64,000 nt of DNA from assembly GCF_964204865.1 (NCBI RefSeq), contig NC_135255.1, forward strand, positions 9,019,135 through 9,083,134. Direction: 5' to 3'. The position numbers and the translations under genes were made by a program. Origin of the DNA: Styela clava. Taxonomy: Eukaryota > Chordata > Ascidiacea > Stolidobranchia > Styelidae. This document shows, in pieces, positions 1 to 12,100 of the stretch. Below the pieces are notes generated by a model, which saw only the letters and a program-made list of their open reading frames with translations, was not told the DNA's origin and searched no databases. Position 1 is the stretch's first letter; every line of letters starts with the position of its first letter.

Positions 1-294
1 GTTAATAGGTTGTCCAAAATGATTGCCGCTTTACAACTTAAATTTACCGCTCAATTGCTAATATTAGTTAATTCTGTGAGTATGATTCTACCAAACTAAC
101 ATGATCTGGTTCTAAACATATAAAATTATTAGCGCATATCACAGGGACACAATTTTTCTACCAGTCTTATTGGAGGCCTATATGGAAAAAAAACTTTTTT
201 GAGTGCTAAAAATAGACATCGTCCTATTTGCCATGTGGACTTATTAGCCGGGAAATACGGTGTTTATAGCCGTCATTGTTACGATATCCAATAG

Positions 295-1440
295 GCCTAA
301 ATTGGCACAAGTTGGAAAAACAAGTTGATTTATTAGAAAATAATTTCTGGCAAATAATTTTGATAACGATAGTTAAAAGTATCGATCCTTTACCAGGATG
401 ATTTTACGTTGCGCAAAATAATCCAATCCATGACTGGTACCAGCATTTAAAATGTCATGTCGAAATAATTTAATTCCGTTCAACGTAACTCATGGTTGTA
501 TGGACAATCTGTGGACATAAAATGTGTGGTAAACTGACCGATATTATTAAATATTGATTCCTATTTTCATATTGAGAAAATAATGAAAGTATTAATACCA
601 AATACCACGGGTACTTGTGGACATGAAATACGTGGTAAACTGCCCAATTATATTTAATTTTGGAATCGTATTTACAAAATAATAAAACTATTATAATTCT
701 AAAATTCAACGGCGATCTGTGCCTTAAAATGTGTGGTAAACTGCCCGATTTACCAACATTTGAGTTATGATAATAGAACTAAATTAACACGGTAAGGCAT
801 TTTAAATAGTGGTATCAGTCATGGATTCAAATATTTTACGCAGCACAAAATCATCCTAGTAAAAAGTCCATACTTTTAAATACAAACCAATGGCAACCAT
901 TATCCAAATTAGTTCCCAAAAAGCGGGATAAAGTATAAATTCTTTCTCCGACTTGTGACAATTTTTTCGTGAGTACGAAAATAAGAATCAAAAACTAATT
1001 ATATTCGGCACAATATCACGGCAATATGTGGACATAAATTGTGTGGCAAACTCGCGATTAATATTAATTTTTGATTCCTATTTTTGTATTTACAAATAAC
1101 AACGGCGATCTGTGGACTTAGAATGTGTGGTAAACTACCCGATTATAAATAGTTTTTGCTTCCTATTTTCATATTTATAAAATATTAAAAGTATTATTAC
1201 TCAAACATACAACGGCGATCTGCGGACTTAAAATGTGTGGTAAAGTTTCCGAATATAAAAATTTTTTGATTCGTATAAAAAATTGTCACAAGTCGGAAAA
1301 ATAACTCATACTTTATCCCGCTTTTTGGCAAATAATTTGGATAATGGTTGGTATTTAAAAGTATGGGCGTTTTACTAGGATGATTTTGTGTTGCGCGATT
1401 AATTCAAATTCATCACCGATACCACTATACTGCAAAATAT
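295..1440. repeat. Fold-back repeat with internal ~100-bp tandem units
   Basis: Three related blocks of about 160 bp lie at roughly 295-450 (direct), 780-1000 (inverted) and 1250-1440 (direct). They share a phrase around GTCACAAGTCGG, then CTTTATCCCGCTTTTTGG, then TAGGATGATTTTGTG. The inverted and last direct copies could pair into a long hairpin. Between and around them lie six copies of a unit containing TGTGGTAAACTGCCCGAT (near 520, 630, 725, 1035, 1120 and 1230), spaced about 90-110 bp where adjacent. Long inverted ends enclosing tandem units suggest a fold-back-type DNA transposon. No coding sequence is visible, and the family is not recognised. Confidence 0.6.
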
Positions 1441-1584
1441 ATACTGCAATAATCTGCAAATATGAAATGCCTGGTAATATAACTAGGTTGTAACTTGTAG
1501 ATAGCAGTTATTCCATTGCTTATTGTATGGAAATTCCAACACACATTTAGATAAGCTTCAATTAGTGAATTTTATTTTCGAAGT

Positions 1585-1661
1585 ATTCGAAATTTCATAT
1601 TCGAAAAAAATAATTTCGAATGTATTCGAAATAGTGAACTATTCGGTATTGGCCATCCCTG
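1585..1661. repeat. MITE end fragment, TTCGAA-rich family
   Basis: This stretch matches the right end of the element at 56048-56381. Both run through TTTCATATTCGAAAAA and finish in GGYCATCCCTG. Only the right end is present here; the CAGGGATGTCC left end was not found upstream. A further related fragment lies near 50205-50260. Confidence 0.5.
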
Positions 1662-1927
1662 GGTGCAGCTGATATACTCTCAGAGTACATTTCCACAAGT
1701 TTGGCAAAAGGATCATCAATACTTGACATAACAGAATTTAGCACATGCAAATCCTGATCAGCAATTGCTTTTTCAGCCATGAAATATAAATGTTCTAATG
1801 TTGTACGTTGTTTTTTGACATCAGCCAGTGATGGCATCTTCTGACAAGCGGCTGTTGTATAGTTAGCCAGTTGCCTCAAAGCCAGTTTTCTGGGTGAGTA
1901 ATCTTCATCACTCGAACTCAAGTTCAT
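1662..1927 (-). CDS. Unidentified short ORF running into a MITE end
   Basis: Reading on the minus strand from an ATG at 1925-1927 gives about 88 residues with ordinary protein-like composition, beginning MNLSSSDEDYSPRK and rich in alanine and leucine helices. The frame then passes straight into the MITE end at 1661 and stops at 1595. I do not recognise a family. It may be the 5' part of a gene broken by the insertion, a fragment carried by a mobile element, or a chance ORF. It does not match the missing 3' half of the upstream NUDT6-like gene. Confidence 0.3.
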
Positions 1928-1944
1928 GATTTCGTTTCGAAAAC

Positions 1945-3160
1945 TTATTATGTAACACCTTTTCTATGTATCCTGGCCAATACAGGTGTCGCATAAGGGG
2001 GTGACTGAAATATCTGGCTGTTCTTTGGTTCTTGAAAAACTATTCGAAAACGCGCAACTCTCAGTGTGTCCTCCAATGCCACAAATATCAAATGTTGTAC
2101 AATGAAATTTGATATATTGAATTAAATCCAGTAAAACAGTTCACAATGTTGAATGAGGTTAAAGAGGTGTAGCGTACTAATAACAGAATGATGCAATGTG
2201 TATGGTGATGTGTAGCGTAGCGGTTTTCTGAATTTAAATGAAAATATTCAAATACAGACCACAGAAAATAACAATAATGCATTAAAGCACTTGCAAACTT
2301 AATCATTAAACAATGTGACATTGTCTAGCTCTACTGACAGTATTTAATTAACATGAAATACTATATACTATTTAAATACCAATTAATTATTATTATTTGG
2401 AATATTATTTGAACTAATAACAAGAATTCTTATCATAAACAACAAATACTAAAACTTACCGAAACGTTTTAAGCCAGGCGATAACAAATATTCAGAAATA
2501 ACTTCAATTTCAGTTCAGGATTCAGAGAATCAATCAATCAAATTACAGTCTATTTATAACTTATATAATATTCTACAATAAAAGTTACAGCAGTTATATG
2601 TTCCAATAACATAAGCCTTGGGTATGGGCAATTATTATCCCTACAACCGGACGTTAAACGTAACTAATTTAACACATAAAAAGCAATCTATGCGAATATT
2701 AAGCAACGACTGCCGTCAAACACGGCAGCGAGTCACGTGAGAGCGAGGCAAGATTAGACTTGTCCAGCGAGAGTCGATTGCAACATATGTGGACAGCTGG
2801 AATTTTCCATTTGTCGTTTCACTTTAGGGAAATCCCCATTGATAGAAGATAATGCAAATTTTCGAACTTACACTGTGAAAATTATCGCTTTTTTCGTAAC
2901 TGATTGGCAAATGAATTTAAAATTATTAGTAACTAAAAAATGGTTGGACCCTCTGCAAAATTAAAAGTTAATTTTATATCTGAAGATCTTTTCAGGAACT
3001 TTGAAGATCAGCTTGGGCCTTACGGCCATCGATGCACAATCGGGGACATATATTTGAACATTAATTTCTTGTTATATGTATATCGCTAATGTATACTTAA
3101 CAACTAACATCGATTACCATAGACAGTATATATATGCAATTAAAATCCTATATTTCATGC
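1945..3160. other. Non-coding stretch, nothing recognised
   Basis: This AT-rich sequence would be intron or 3' flank of the NUDT6-like gene. I looked on the minus strand for the rest of the Nudix helix (a REVxEETG-like stretch) and did not find it here or further left. Confidence 0.5.
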
Positions 3161-3164
3161 TTAC

Positions 3165-4695
3165 CAAAATTTTCTCCAAGATAAGAGAAACCTCCCGGGA
3201 TTTTCCAAACTTTCACCGGCCTTCTTTTCTCTTGTATTACTAACATACGTCCCGAATCATCGATACAGCATCCTCCAACACCGACCTTACAAAAAAGAAT
3301 AATATACTTTTGTCCACTTGTTATTGTATATCTAAAAAGCGAATTTATGAAAAAGGTTGCAAAATGGCACAAACGACTCGAGAATGAACCTTGTAGTCTT
3401 CCCTTTATACCCAGTCTAGTTTGAATTACAAATTCTGAACAATATACCCTTGATACGATTATTTGAATATTCCTGGTCCCAAACACCGTGATAATGTCAC
3501 CAAAACTGTCGCCTACAATTGCTTCTTAATATTATTCTTATGAATCCATCAAAGTCTATTTTTAAAAGTAAGAGTCTTTTGAAAGAAAATATTATGTATT
3601 GACCCCCAATTTGTTCACGAAACAAACCTGACTTCCGGAGTTTACTGTAACCATTTGCCTCAAAGGTTGTACCTATATCTGTATTCAGAAACATATAGCA
3701 TTTTATCAGTTATTAAACGTCTTGTTGAAAAGTTTTCATCAGTAATTGTGATTTAATTTTCTACTTGTAAAATATTAGACTTAGAGGTTTTGTTTTACCT
3801 GATGCGACGCCGCGATTGGTATTCTTGTTTCGACATCCTGATGAAGCCACAAAGATAAAGAGGAATATTCATCTTCTGCATGATGAAATTTGAATCCATG
3901 ATAAAGTATAGACGGTATAATAGCACTTTTTTCTATCGGCACATGAATCCAAACTGCAGTTTTGCCTTTCAACTTCCACTCTGCGATCGAATCTGTAAAG
4001 TAGTATTGTAAAGTAAAATTACCTTATTTTGAACTGCTTTTATTATTATTAAAAGCATCGAAAGCATTTGAATTTCCCCTTGTGCAACTGTCGCCAATCC
4101 TGTGTCGTCAGTGATCTGAGTTACCTGCTTGCTATTCGAAATTTTCAGCCCAACAACACATCGAAACATGCTAGTTTGCGTGTGGTATCCTTGCTGGCTT
4201 CAATCTTTATCTAATTTATAAGGTTATTCTTTATATTATGTCGTTTTACCCCACTGCATAATTTGGACAGATTTTTTTTACGGTGAAACGATGGTTTGAC
4301 AAAATTTTGTTTAGAACAGGTAGAATAATATCATAATTACATCACAAGAAATATGGAAACTTACCGTCAAGTATTTTCAACATATGGTTATGGTATTTAG
4401 GATTACATTTTTTTTCTCTGTCGATAACGACATGAATACCGCGATACCTATCTTCCGAATATGGCAGAAGGTCTTTTGCAACATTTTCTAATTTTACATC
4501 TTTATCAAATAGGTCCCTGATTCTCTCCAACTTATTCAAACTGCCAAAATATTTTTCATAAAAAGACTGACTGCTTATCTGTCTCTTTAAACTCAATAAA
4601 ACTTTCGTTGCATTATTCTGCTTTGGCGTCCGACTGTGTTTTGTCAAAGATCCATATAAAACTCTTGATATACTGTAATTGTTGTATCCCATCAT
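3165..4695 (-). CDS. NUDT6: NUDT6-like Nudix protein, 5' three coding exons (partial)
   Basis: Three minus-strand exons join in phase: 4695-4365 (start ATG, ends in donor GTAAGT), 3992-3799 and 3285-3165. Together they encode about 215 residues. Exon 2 carries KTAVWIHVPIEKS and FHHAEDEYSSLSLWLH, and exon 3 carries VWKIPGGFSYLGENFG, all in the order of vertebrate NUDT6 (antisense-FGF2 protein). Exon 3 ends at a GTAAGC donor inside the Nudix box, just after the GG motif. The catalytic REXXEE helix and the C-terminus are therefore missing from what can be seen. No continuing exon was found between 1 and 3160, so the gene either continues beyond the window edge or is truncated. Nudix hydrolases cleave nucleoside diphosphates linked to other groups; activity here cannot be judged. 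Confidence 0.85.
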
Positions 4696-6197
4696 TATAC
4701 CTTGCGAGAATTGGAAATGACCAACTCAGAGGTCAAACGCGCATAGAGCATATGCCTCACTTTTTATGGATTTTCCATATTGTCAAAGATTGATTATCTA
4801 TCGATATCGATTATTGTTTTACCGTTTGTTGTGAACTTGGATTGATATATCAGATGTAAGTGAAGAACACCCATGACGAGATAAAAATATCGATTTATGA
4901 GCTACCTGGGATGGTATTGGTAAAAAATAACTTATGACTAGATCATAATAGTGTCATGTTTGATTCGACTTACAGACACGCTACAATTGCTTGTTGGAAA
5001 ATGTAGGATATCCGCATATAAGGGTTGCTTCTGATATACACATTAACACCATTGCCCGAATTCATTGAAGTGCTAATGAGTATGTTGTCCATTAGAACGT
5101 TTGGCGACAATGAGCGTATCAAATACCATACAAACTTTTCCGTATGAAACGTATAACATAGATTGAAAGCAATGTATTTAAATCAGTGATCATGAAATAA
5201 CAAAACTCAATCCAAAGATCATAGATGAAATTTTGCCGTTTGTTCAAGAGTGAGTATAGAAATAAATGTTATTATTACTTTCAAACGATGTAAACTTCAT
5301 TTTATAAAAATAAAATTTTTTTATTTATTTATTTTTGTTCACTAAACTAAAATTTAAGATGTCCGGAAACCGGAATAAATTTTATTTTGTGATAGAAGTT
5401 CTGAGATGCACTGAGGTTTTGGTGGTGGTACAAAACAATAGTGGATCCATACAATTTGAGAAAGTAACATTGAATAGCTTAGATTAGAAGAATGTATAAG
5501 AATTGAGACCTTTTCAAATTTTACTTATTTTAATAACTGGACATGACATGGTAGAATATAATATGTCTTGTTGTATAAAAATTTTCTTTATAAGGTCATA
5601 CGCATCCAATAAAATGAACGCGTCTACGAGTAAAGTTGTAATCTACTTTAATACCACCAGACAATACACGACGTGGATGAAACGCGCCGAACCCGGTAAC
5701 AAAGTGTAGAGAGCATATAAAGAAAATCGAAACTCAACGAGCCTGCAAATATTTCAGATTGAGTGAGCATTTTATGCTTGAAAGAGTTACGTGAGTTTCG
5801 ATACTGCAGTACTATCATGAAGAATTTAGATCATTCCTATTTAACAAACGATTAACGATTCGGTCGGCGACGTATGTGTCAAGATTGAATTGCATTCTTG
5901 TGGTTTTAACGAGAATTCACACATGTAACCACATTTCCCGTCGGGTTAAGTTCACTAACCAATATGAATTTCAAATTAACGAAAAAATTTCAATTCACGA
6001 AAAGGGACACAATTATACATAACTATACTTAGCTAGGAATCGCTCGCCGTACAAGAGACTAAACAAACGCAGTATTTTCATGATGTTGATATATATTCTG
6101 AATAAAAATAATAATAATGAAAAATTAAAATACTAATTCCTCATAATGACAAATTTAAGCAACGAAGCATGTAAATTTCGTTTATGTGTGGATGAAG
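4696..6197. other. Intergenic, between NUDT6-like and SLC17 genes
   Basis: This stretch holds the 5' flank of the NUDT6-like gene, including a TATCGATATCGAT palindrome near 4798-4812, and the 3' flank of the SLC17 gene. The short ORFs in it show no protein-like pattern. I see no RNA gene. Confidence 0.5.
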
Positions 6198-9100
6198 TTA
6201 AAATGACGTTCCCTTGTTCTCGTTGTCTTCCGACGTTGCTGTAAAGATAAGTACGGATTTGAATATCATAAAGATATTTCAAGAGATAATATGCAAAGCG
6301 GGCGATAATAAAAATACCAAGGAAAAGTGGCGAGGTCGGGGTTTGCGAAAGAAATTAGGGGGCGGTATGAAACATGTGCATGATAAAAAATAACCTTTAT
6401 TGTCGATGCCTTCCAACTTTACAGATTTATTTTTTAATATCTTTCCTGCTGCCCATGGTTGTTCTACACCAGATCCCACAATAAGATATACTATTGCACC
6501 AAAGAGGTAGACTGCTGCTGAAACCCAAAATACCTTTTGCCACTGGGAAAGAGAATCCTGCAATAGAGAAAAATACAACTGAACCAAACGTATATCACAT
6601 TGAAAAATTTTGATATTTTTGCTCCTTTGCTATTGCACCCTATATAATATAGTGAAGGAGTATAAAAACAGAACAAGCAAGTTTCCTAAACAGAAAAAAA
6701 TGGTTTTTCGTCTGCGAAGTAGGTCCCTCAAATATCGAGTCGGTCTATGTATCCATCCCAACTCTAACCTTACGTAAATCTTTCGTTCCTGTATTTATTT
6801 TTTCTGTTGCTTGTCTGGTACATGAGTCAGCTCAAAATATATTTTTTAACGAAATATCCATATAGGTATATTCACTAATCCATCGATCTTAAGTATGTGA
6901 CTGATTGCAGCTAGAAGTAGTTTTAATAGGGTTCGTATATGTTAAGGAAGGAAGTGGAGCTCATAATTAATATCAGCATGGAATTTATGCAGATGGCCTA
7001 TTTGGATACGTTTATGTTATTCTTGCCGTAGCCGTTGCTGCGACAGTGCAGATGTTTGATATTTCGGCGTTCCAGAAGTGTTTGTACCGAAAGGGGGGCA
7101 ACTAATTTTTTTTTTCGCCTACTTTGCACCAAGTTCTACAACGGAACTGAAACCTACGGGGTAACACAGACAGTCCCCGAATTCGTAACACAAACAAAAT
7201 AATGGAAAATCGGAATGACATTATGGCCTAACACTAACCGGGTACATACACTACCTATATGTGTACCTATTTTTTCTCTTTGGCAGATCTGTCTCTACGA
7301 CGAGTATCAGCCAAATATATATGAGGTGCCACAACACAAGAATAAACGCATATAAATATATATTACATAATTTTGTAGATTCAGTTCCAGCTAAAATAGC
7401 TTCAGAATAAACAAGTATAAATGTTTCTAAAATTTACACTTACGTCTTCTTTCAACATAATGCCAACTACTTGAGGTGCCAAAAATCCCGGAATGTTTGC
7501 AATTGTATTTGATATTCCATAAACTATTCCGCCATATTTCGGAGCTATTTCGACAGTATTCGCTTTACATCCAGATACTAGCAAAAACACCAATAAAGGC
7601 TAAAAAAGACACTGCCATATATATATTCAAGATTAGGAACGATTAACCATGATAGTTAAAATTTTCCATGCATTTGCCAAACACTGATGTATACGTATGT
7701 TTAATGGAGGCATTTCAGAACCAGAATATCACGGAAAATGCTGGTTGACACTAATTATAAAAAAATCCTTTGAAAAACTTAAATAATTGCTGCTTTTATG
7801 AAAGGGTACCTGTTAGTGCATTAAAAGCCACAGATATCGAGAAAAACGCTACAGCTGCTGCCACGTCGCATCCAATATATCCAGCTAGCACGACAAATAA
7901 TGCTGGAACAGCCAGACCCAACGTCGTGTTAAGCTTGCGAACCGCTACTGTACTCATTAATCGACGACTTCTGATGACATCGGTGACATAGCCTCCTCCG
8001 ATTGTAAAGATGAATTGCAGTATGTATGGAAGGGCAGAAAGACCTCCGCTCTAGAAAAATTCAATTCATTCTTATCTTATTCTCTGCGGTTTGGCGCATC
8101 GCGCTAAGCGTTAGGATTACGCTCGCCATCGCACCCCTGGTTACCCTGCGTGAGTTTACAGGTTCGAATCCCATGTGGGGATAGTTATGTGCGAGAGGAT
8201 TGCTAGACTCCTTGCCGCTGTAGGGTAGTTGACGTAACCCCTAGTCAGTTACGGATTCCTCCACCATCAAGTTCATGCATCCGAAAACAAAGAACTGGTA
8301 ACTAATTCCATACTCGACATAGTCTGGTAGCCGGACGAGAGGCCGGGAGTCACCATATGATTGAGCCGTCTTATGGGCTTTCGTCTCCCCCGGGATAAAT
8401 ATATAAATCCCATCCTATCCTACATTTATATAAGGTATTTTATATCATGACTGAATGGTATTTAATTGGCTCTTGCATTGTATATACTTACCGCAGAAAG
8501 ATTAAATCTAAGAATATTAGCCATATAAGTTGGTAGCATAGTCATTAAAGTGTAGTTTCCCCAGTTACTAGCAAAATGTCCAACGACAATTCCCCACACT
8601 GGCAAAGAAGTCAACATGGCAACCCAAGGTGTTTGAAGTTTCACATCCTGTACAACAAAGATTCATTAATGTAGTATAATTTATTTTCTAAACAGATGAA
8701 TTATTATTCAAGTATATGAACATTATGTGGTACAAGAATATTGGATTGTATTAAAGTGTATGATAACAACAAAATTAAGCTTCAAATGTATTAACATACC
8801 GGATTCTTCTTTTTCTGAATCCCGATACTTTCAACGATGTATTTTTTCTCCTGCTCAGAGGTTCTGGGATGAGTTTCTGGAGTACTGTAGAAAAATGCGA
8901 GCCACACAAGAGACCATAACATGGCGCCAGCACCTGGACATTATAATAACGCAATATGCCAATTGCAACATGTACTGTATATTGTGGAGCATATTGGCAT
9001 AGAACGCCTGACTCATAGCAAGGTATATTTTCCAAACAGTAGATTATGGAAAAATTTCATATGACACTCATATATATCCATTCGAAAATTTCATTAGGGC

Positions 9101-12100
9101 TCTATTTAGAGAAATCAGCTCCACCTCCGGTTGACAACTCTGAGTTTGAAAAATTTGCATACTTCAGCTTCTTACCCACAAACACTTTATTTAACGCATA
9201 CAAGAAGTTGATTCCGGATCAAGGAAACCTAACGCCAATTTTCGAACAATTTTCAACTTCCCCATCACTAATTATTGGTTGTGAGTTGAAATCAATTTGA
9301 ACACTCACTTGGTTTACATGTCTTCAATAAATGAAATCAGTTTAAATAAAACAACACACCTGTTAAATAAAATACAGCTTCCCATCCTACATTATCTGCT
9401 ATCACTCCTGCTATAGGAAGAGTTACGAATGTTCCAAAACTGGAACCCGAGAAAGAAATAGCTATCAAAGTGCTTCTTTCAAGCGGAGGTGCCCATATTC
9501 CCCAAGCTGATTGGACAGCAGGAAAGCTCACACCCTGTGATTATAGAAAGTTAAATTACGTCATGATGTACTTTTTCCTAATATACTTCTTATCATTACC
9601 CATTTTATCAGTCGCAGGTGCCACTTTCTTTTTAATCTCCATACGCCCCGTTTTACCATGCAGCCGTAAAACTATTTTTATAACTTCACTAATAAAATCG
9701 AACCCAACTACATTTCATTCAGTGCTCACCTGTAGAAATCCTAGTATGATTCGAAATGTAACAAAAAGAGGAAAGCTTGCATTTGCCATAACTGGACATA
9801 ATAGTGTAATTATTGATGATATCAGCATGGTGATGCCCAACACTGGTTTAACTCCATATCTTTTAGCCAGATAGCCACCGGGCACACACGTAAAAATATA
9901 TCCATAAAAATAGCAACCAAGAATAAGTCCTTGTTGAACACTGTCCCAAACAAATATACCATTCTGTTAAAAGAAATTATCATGGTTTAACGGTTTTTTA
10001 TTTTATTTTCATGATACTTATCAGGCAACACAAATCATGATTATTTGGGGGAGTCTGGCACAGGATTCTACAACACAAGTCAGTAACTATTGAGAACGCT
10101 CGTAGGAAAGAGCGTTGGCCTAACCATGCTAACGTCACATATTCAAGTAAATGTATTCTGGACAAGAAACATTCAAAGTAAGACATTTTCACCAAATGTT
10201 ATCAACAGAAAAGGATATAGTCCCAGTAGCCTAGTTAGAGTGTTGGGTCCAACTATACTGACGGGCAGGATTAACTTACCACCTGGCTAGGAGCGCGAAA
10301 TTATGTCGATTCGGAAATGTTCCAACCCGTCGGTTGGACCATAGCAGTATAGAAAAAAGTGGAACGAACAAAGCAAGCGGCCTCTCCAAACTAGGAGACA
10401 GGATGGCATACAAAGAACAAAATGCAATTGCCCAGAGAATGATACGAAAAGACAAACAGGGGGAAATTGCTGAACAATGCAAATGATTAGAAGACAAATC
10501 GGCCACTAACTCTACAAAATTCCACCTATACAACGATGTCAAAATATTGTTAAGAAAATTCAAACCAGCTACCAATGATGTGGGACTCCTATCAACCAGA
10601 TTTTCGTAATTTAACAAAATAATATATTGGGAAAATTAAAATGAAGATGTATACTATTAGTACATCTATCCATAAAAAAATAAACGCCTGAAGTATCTCT
10701 ACATATTATATAAAATCTCATTCTTAGCTCCTTTTGAAGAGAAAATGTCGAAAACCTTTCAAAATGTCTTACGTTCGTATTTTCATCTATTTCCGACACA
10801 CCCTTGTCAGGACATACGTCACTTCCGTTTTCTGAATCTTCCGTGGAGGAACTGGTCGAGTTCACCATGGCAACAATTGCAACGCTGAGGTTGGTTCTCA
10901 ACGAATAAACATTGAATGTTGCAAAAAATAGCATAATTGCCATCGAATGGCGGGATTTCAAATAGCATCCTGGAGTCGTCTCCTGCATTATGAACAAAAA
11001 TATTACACCGTTAAAGTGGTTGCTCATAGATAGACGTCTGTAAAGACTGGTTTTGCTGTTATAAACCAATATAATGCCTCTACTTGACGAGAGCCGGTTT
11101 AGTATATTACTCTATTATTACTTTAATTAATCACTATATTTTCAGTTAAATATAGTTTACGTTCATAAGTGTACACTCTCTATACACGCAAGTTTCAATG
11201 AGACTTTTTCGAACAGAAGGGGGCGATATATATTATAAAACATCCACCAAAAATGCGCGAATTCGAATTTTAGTGCTATAAATCAGTGGTTCCCAACCGC
11301 TGGTCAGCGGACTGGTGACGGTCTGCGCAGGTTTTTGTCGGTACGCAAGAAATTTGGTTGTTTTGTTATCTTTCTTTCAGCGTACCAGCAGCTTATTTGC
11401 GTAAAATACAAATTCCTTTATTGAGCTGATTGTCTGTCGTCGTTAAATTATGATTATTTCAAGTACGCTCGGCGATGGGCTTTGTCCAACTTAGATGCCA
11501 TATATATATATTAGTGTATACCGCTTGCCTTAGTTATCCCAATTTTAATTTGCAGTTATTGCGCACTTTTCCACGGTTTTCCTTCTTTTTTTATCTGGTA
11601 ATTTTTCAAACTTTTCCATATTATTGATTCAGAATTTCACCCCGGTTGATAGGAAAAGGCGAGCGGTAATTATAATTCAGTTAGATTTTTCCATGTTTAG
11701 AACCCATCGCCGAGTTTGCCAGCCCCTCGCCACTACTTTATATTTGTTATTTTTGCTTACGATTTTCTTTCCTATATTCTTTGAGGGGGGCTGGCTCAGT
11801 TAGATAAGCCGTACTCATTTTTTATATTGACTTGTTATTCTTTACATGTTCAATTTAATTTTTGTTAAGGTTAAATTCTTATTTGTATTTATTTATAAAT
11901 ACCGTTTTTGCCCCCCTACGCGGGGGAGGCCAGGGTTACTGGCAAAGGTACATGTTATTGAATAAAAGTGCATAAAAACAAAATTAACCGGCGGTGTCAT
12001 GGCTGACTTTATAGCAAATAAACAATTTTTGAAACAAAAAGCAAAAAATGTGAATTGTGTTGTATTTCATTACCAATTTCTTGTCCATACACCAAATACA

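Noticed and set aside
8161-8171. B box as part of a tRNA gene
   Set aside because: No cloverleaf can be formed by the flanking sequence; it is the SINE head.
10276-10617. Minus-strand ORF of 113 codons in an SLC17 intron
   Set aside because: It is between two well-placed SLC17 exons, has no splice or family support and is low in protein-like pattern.
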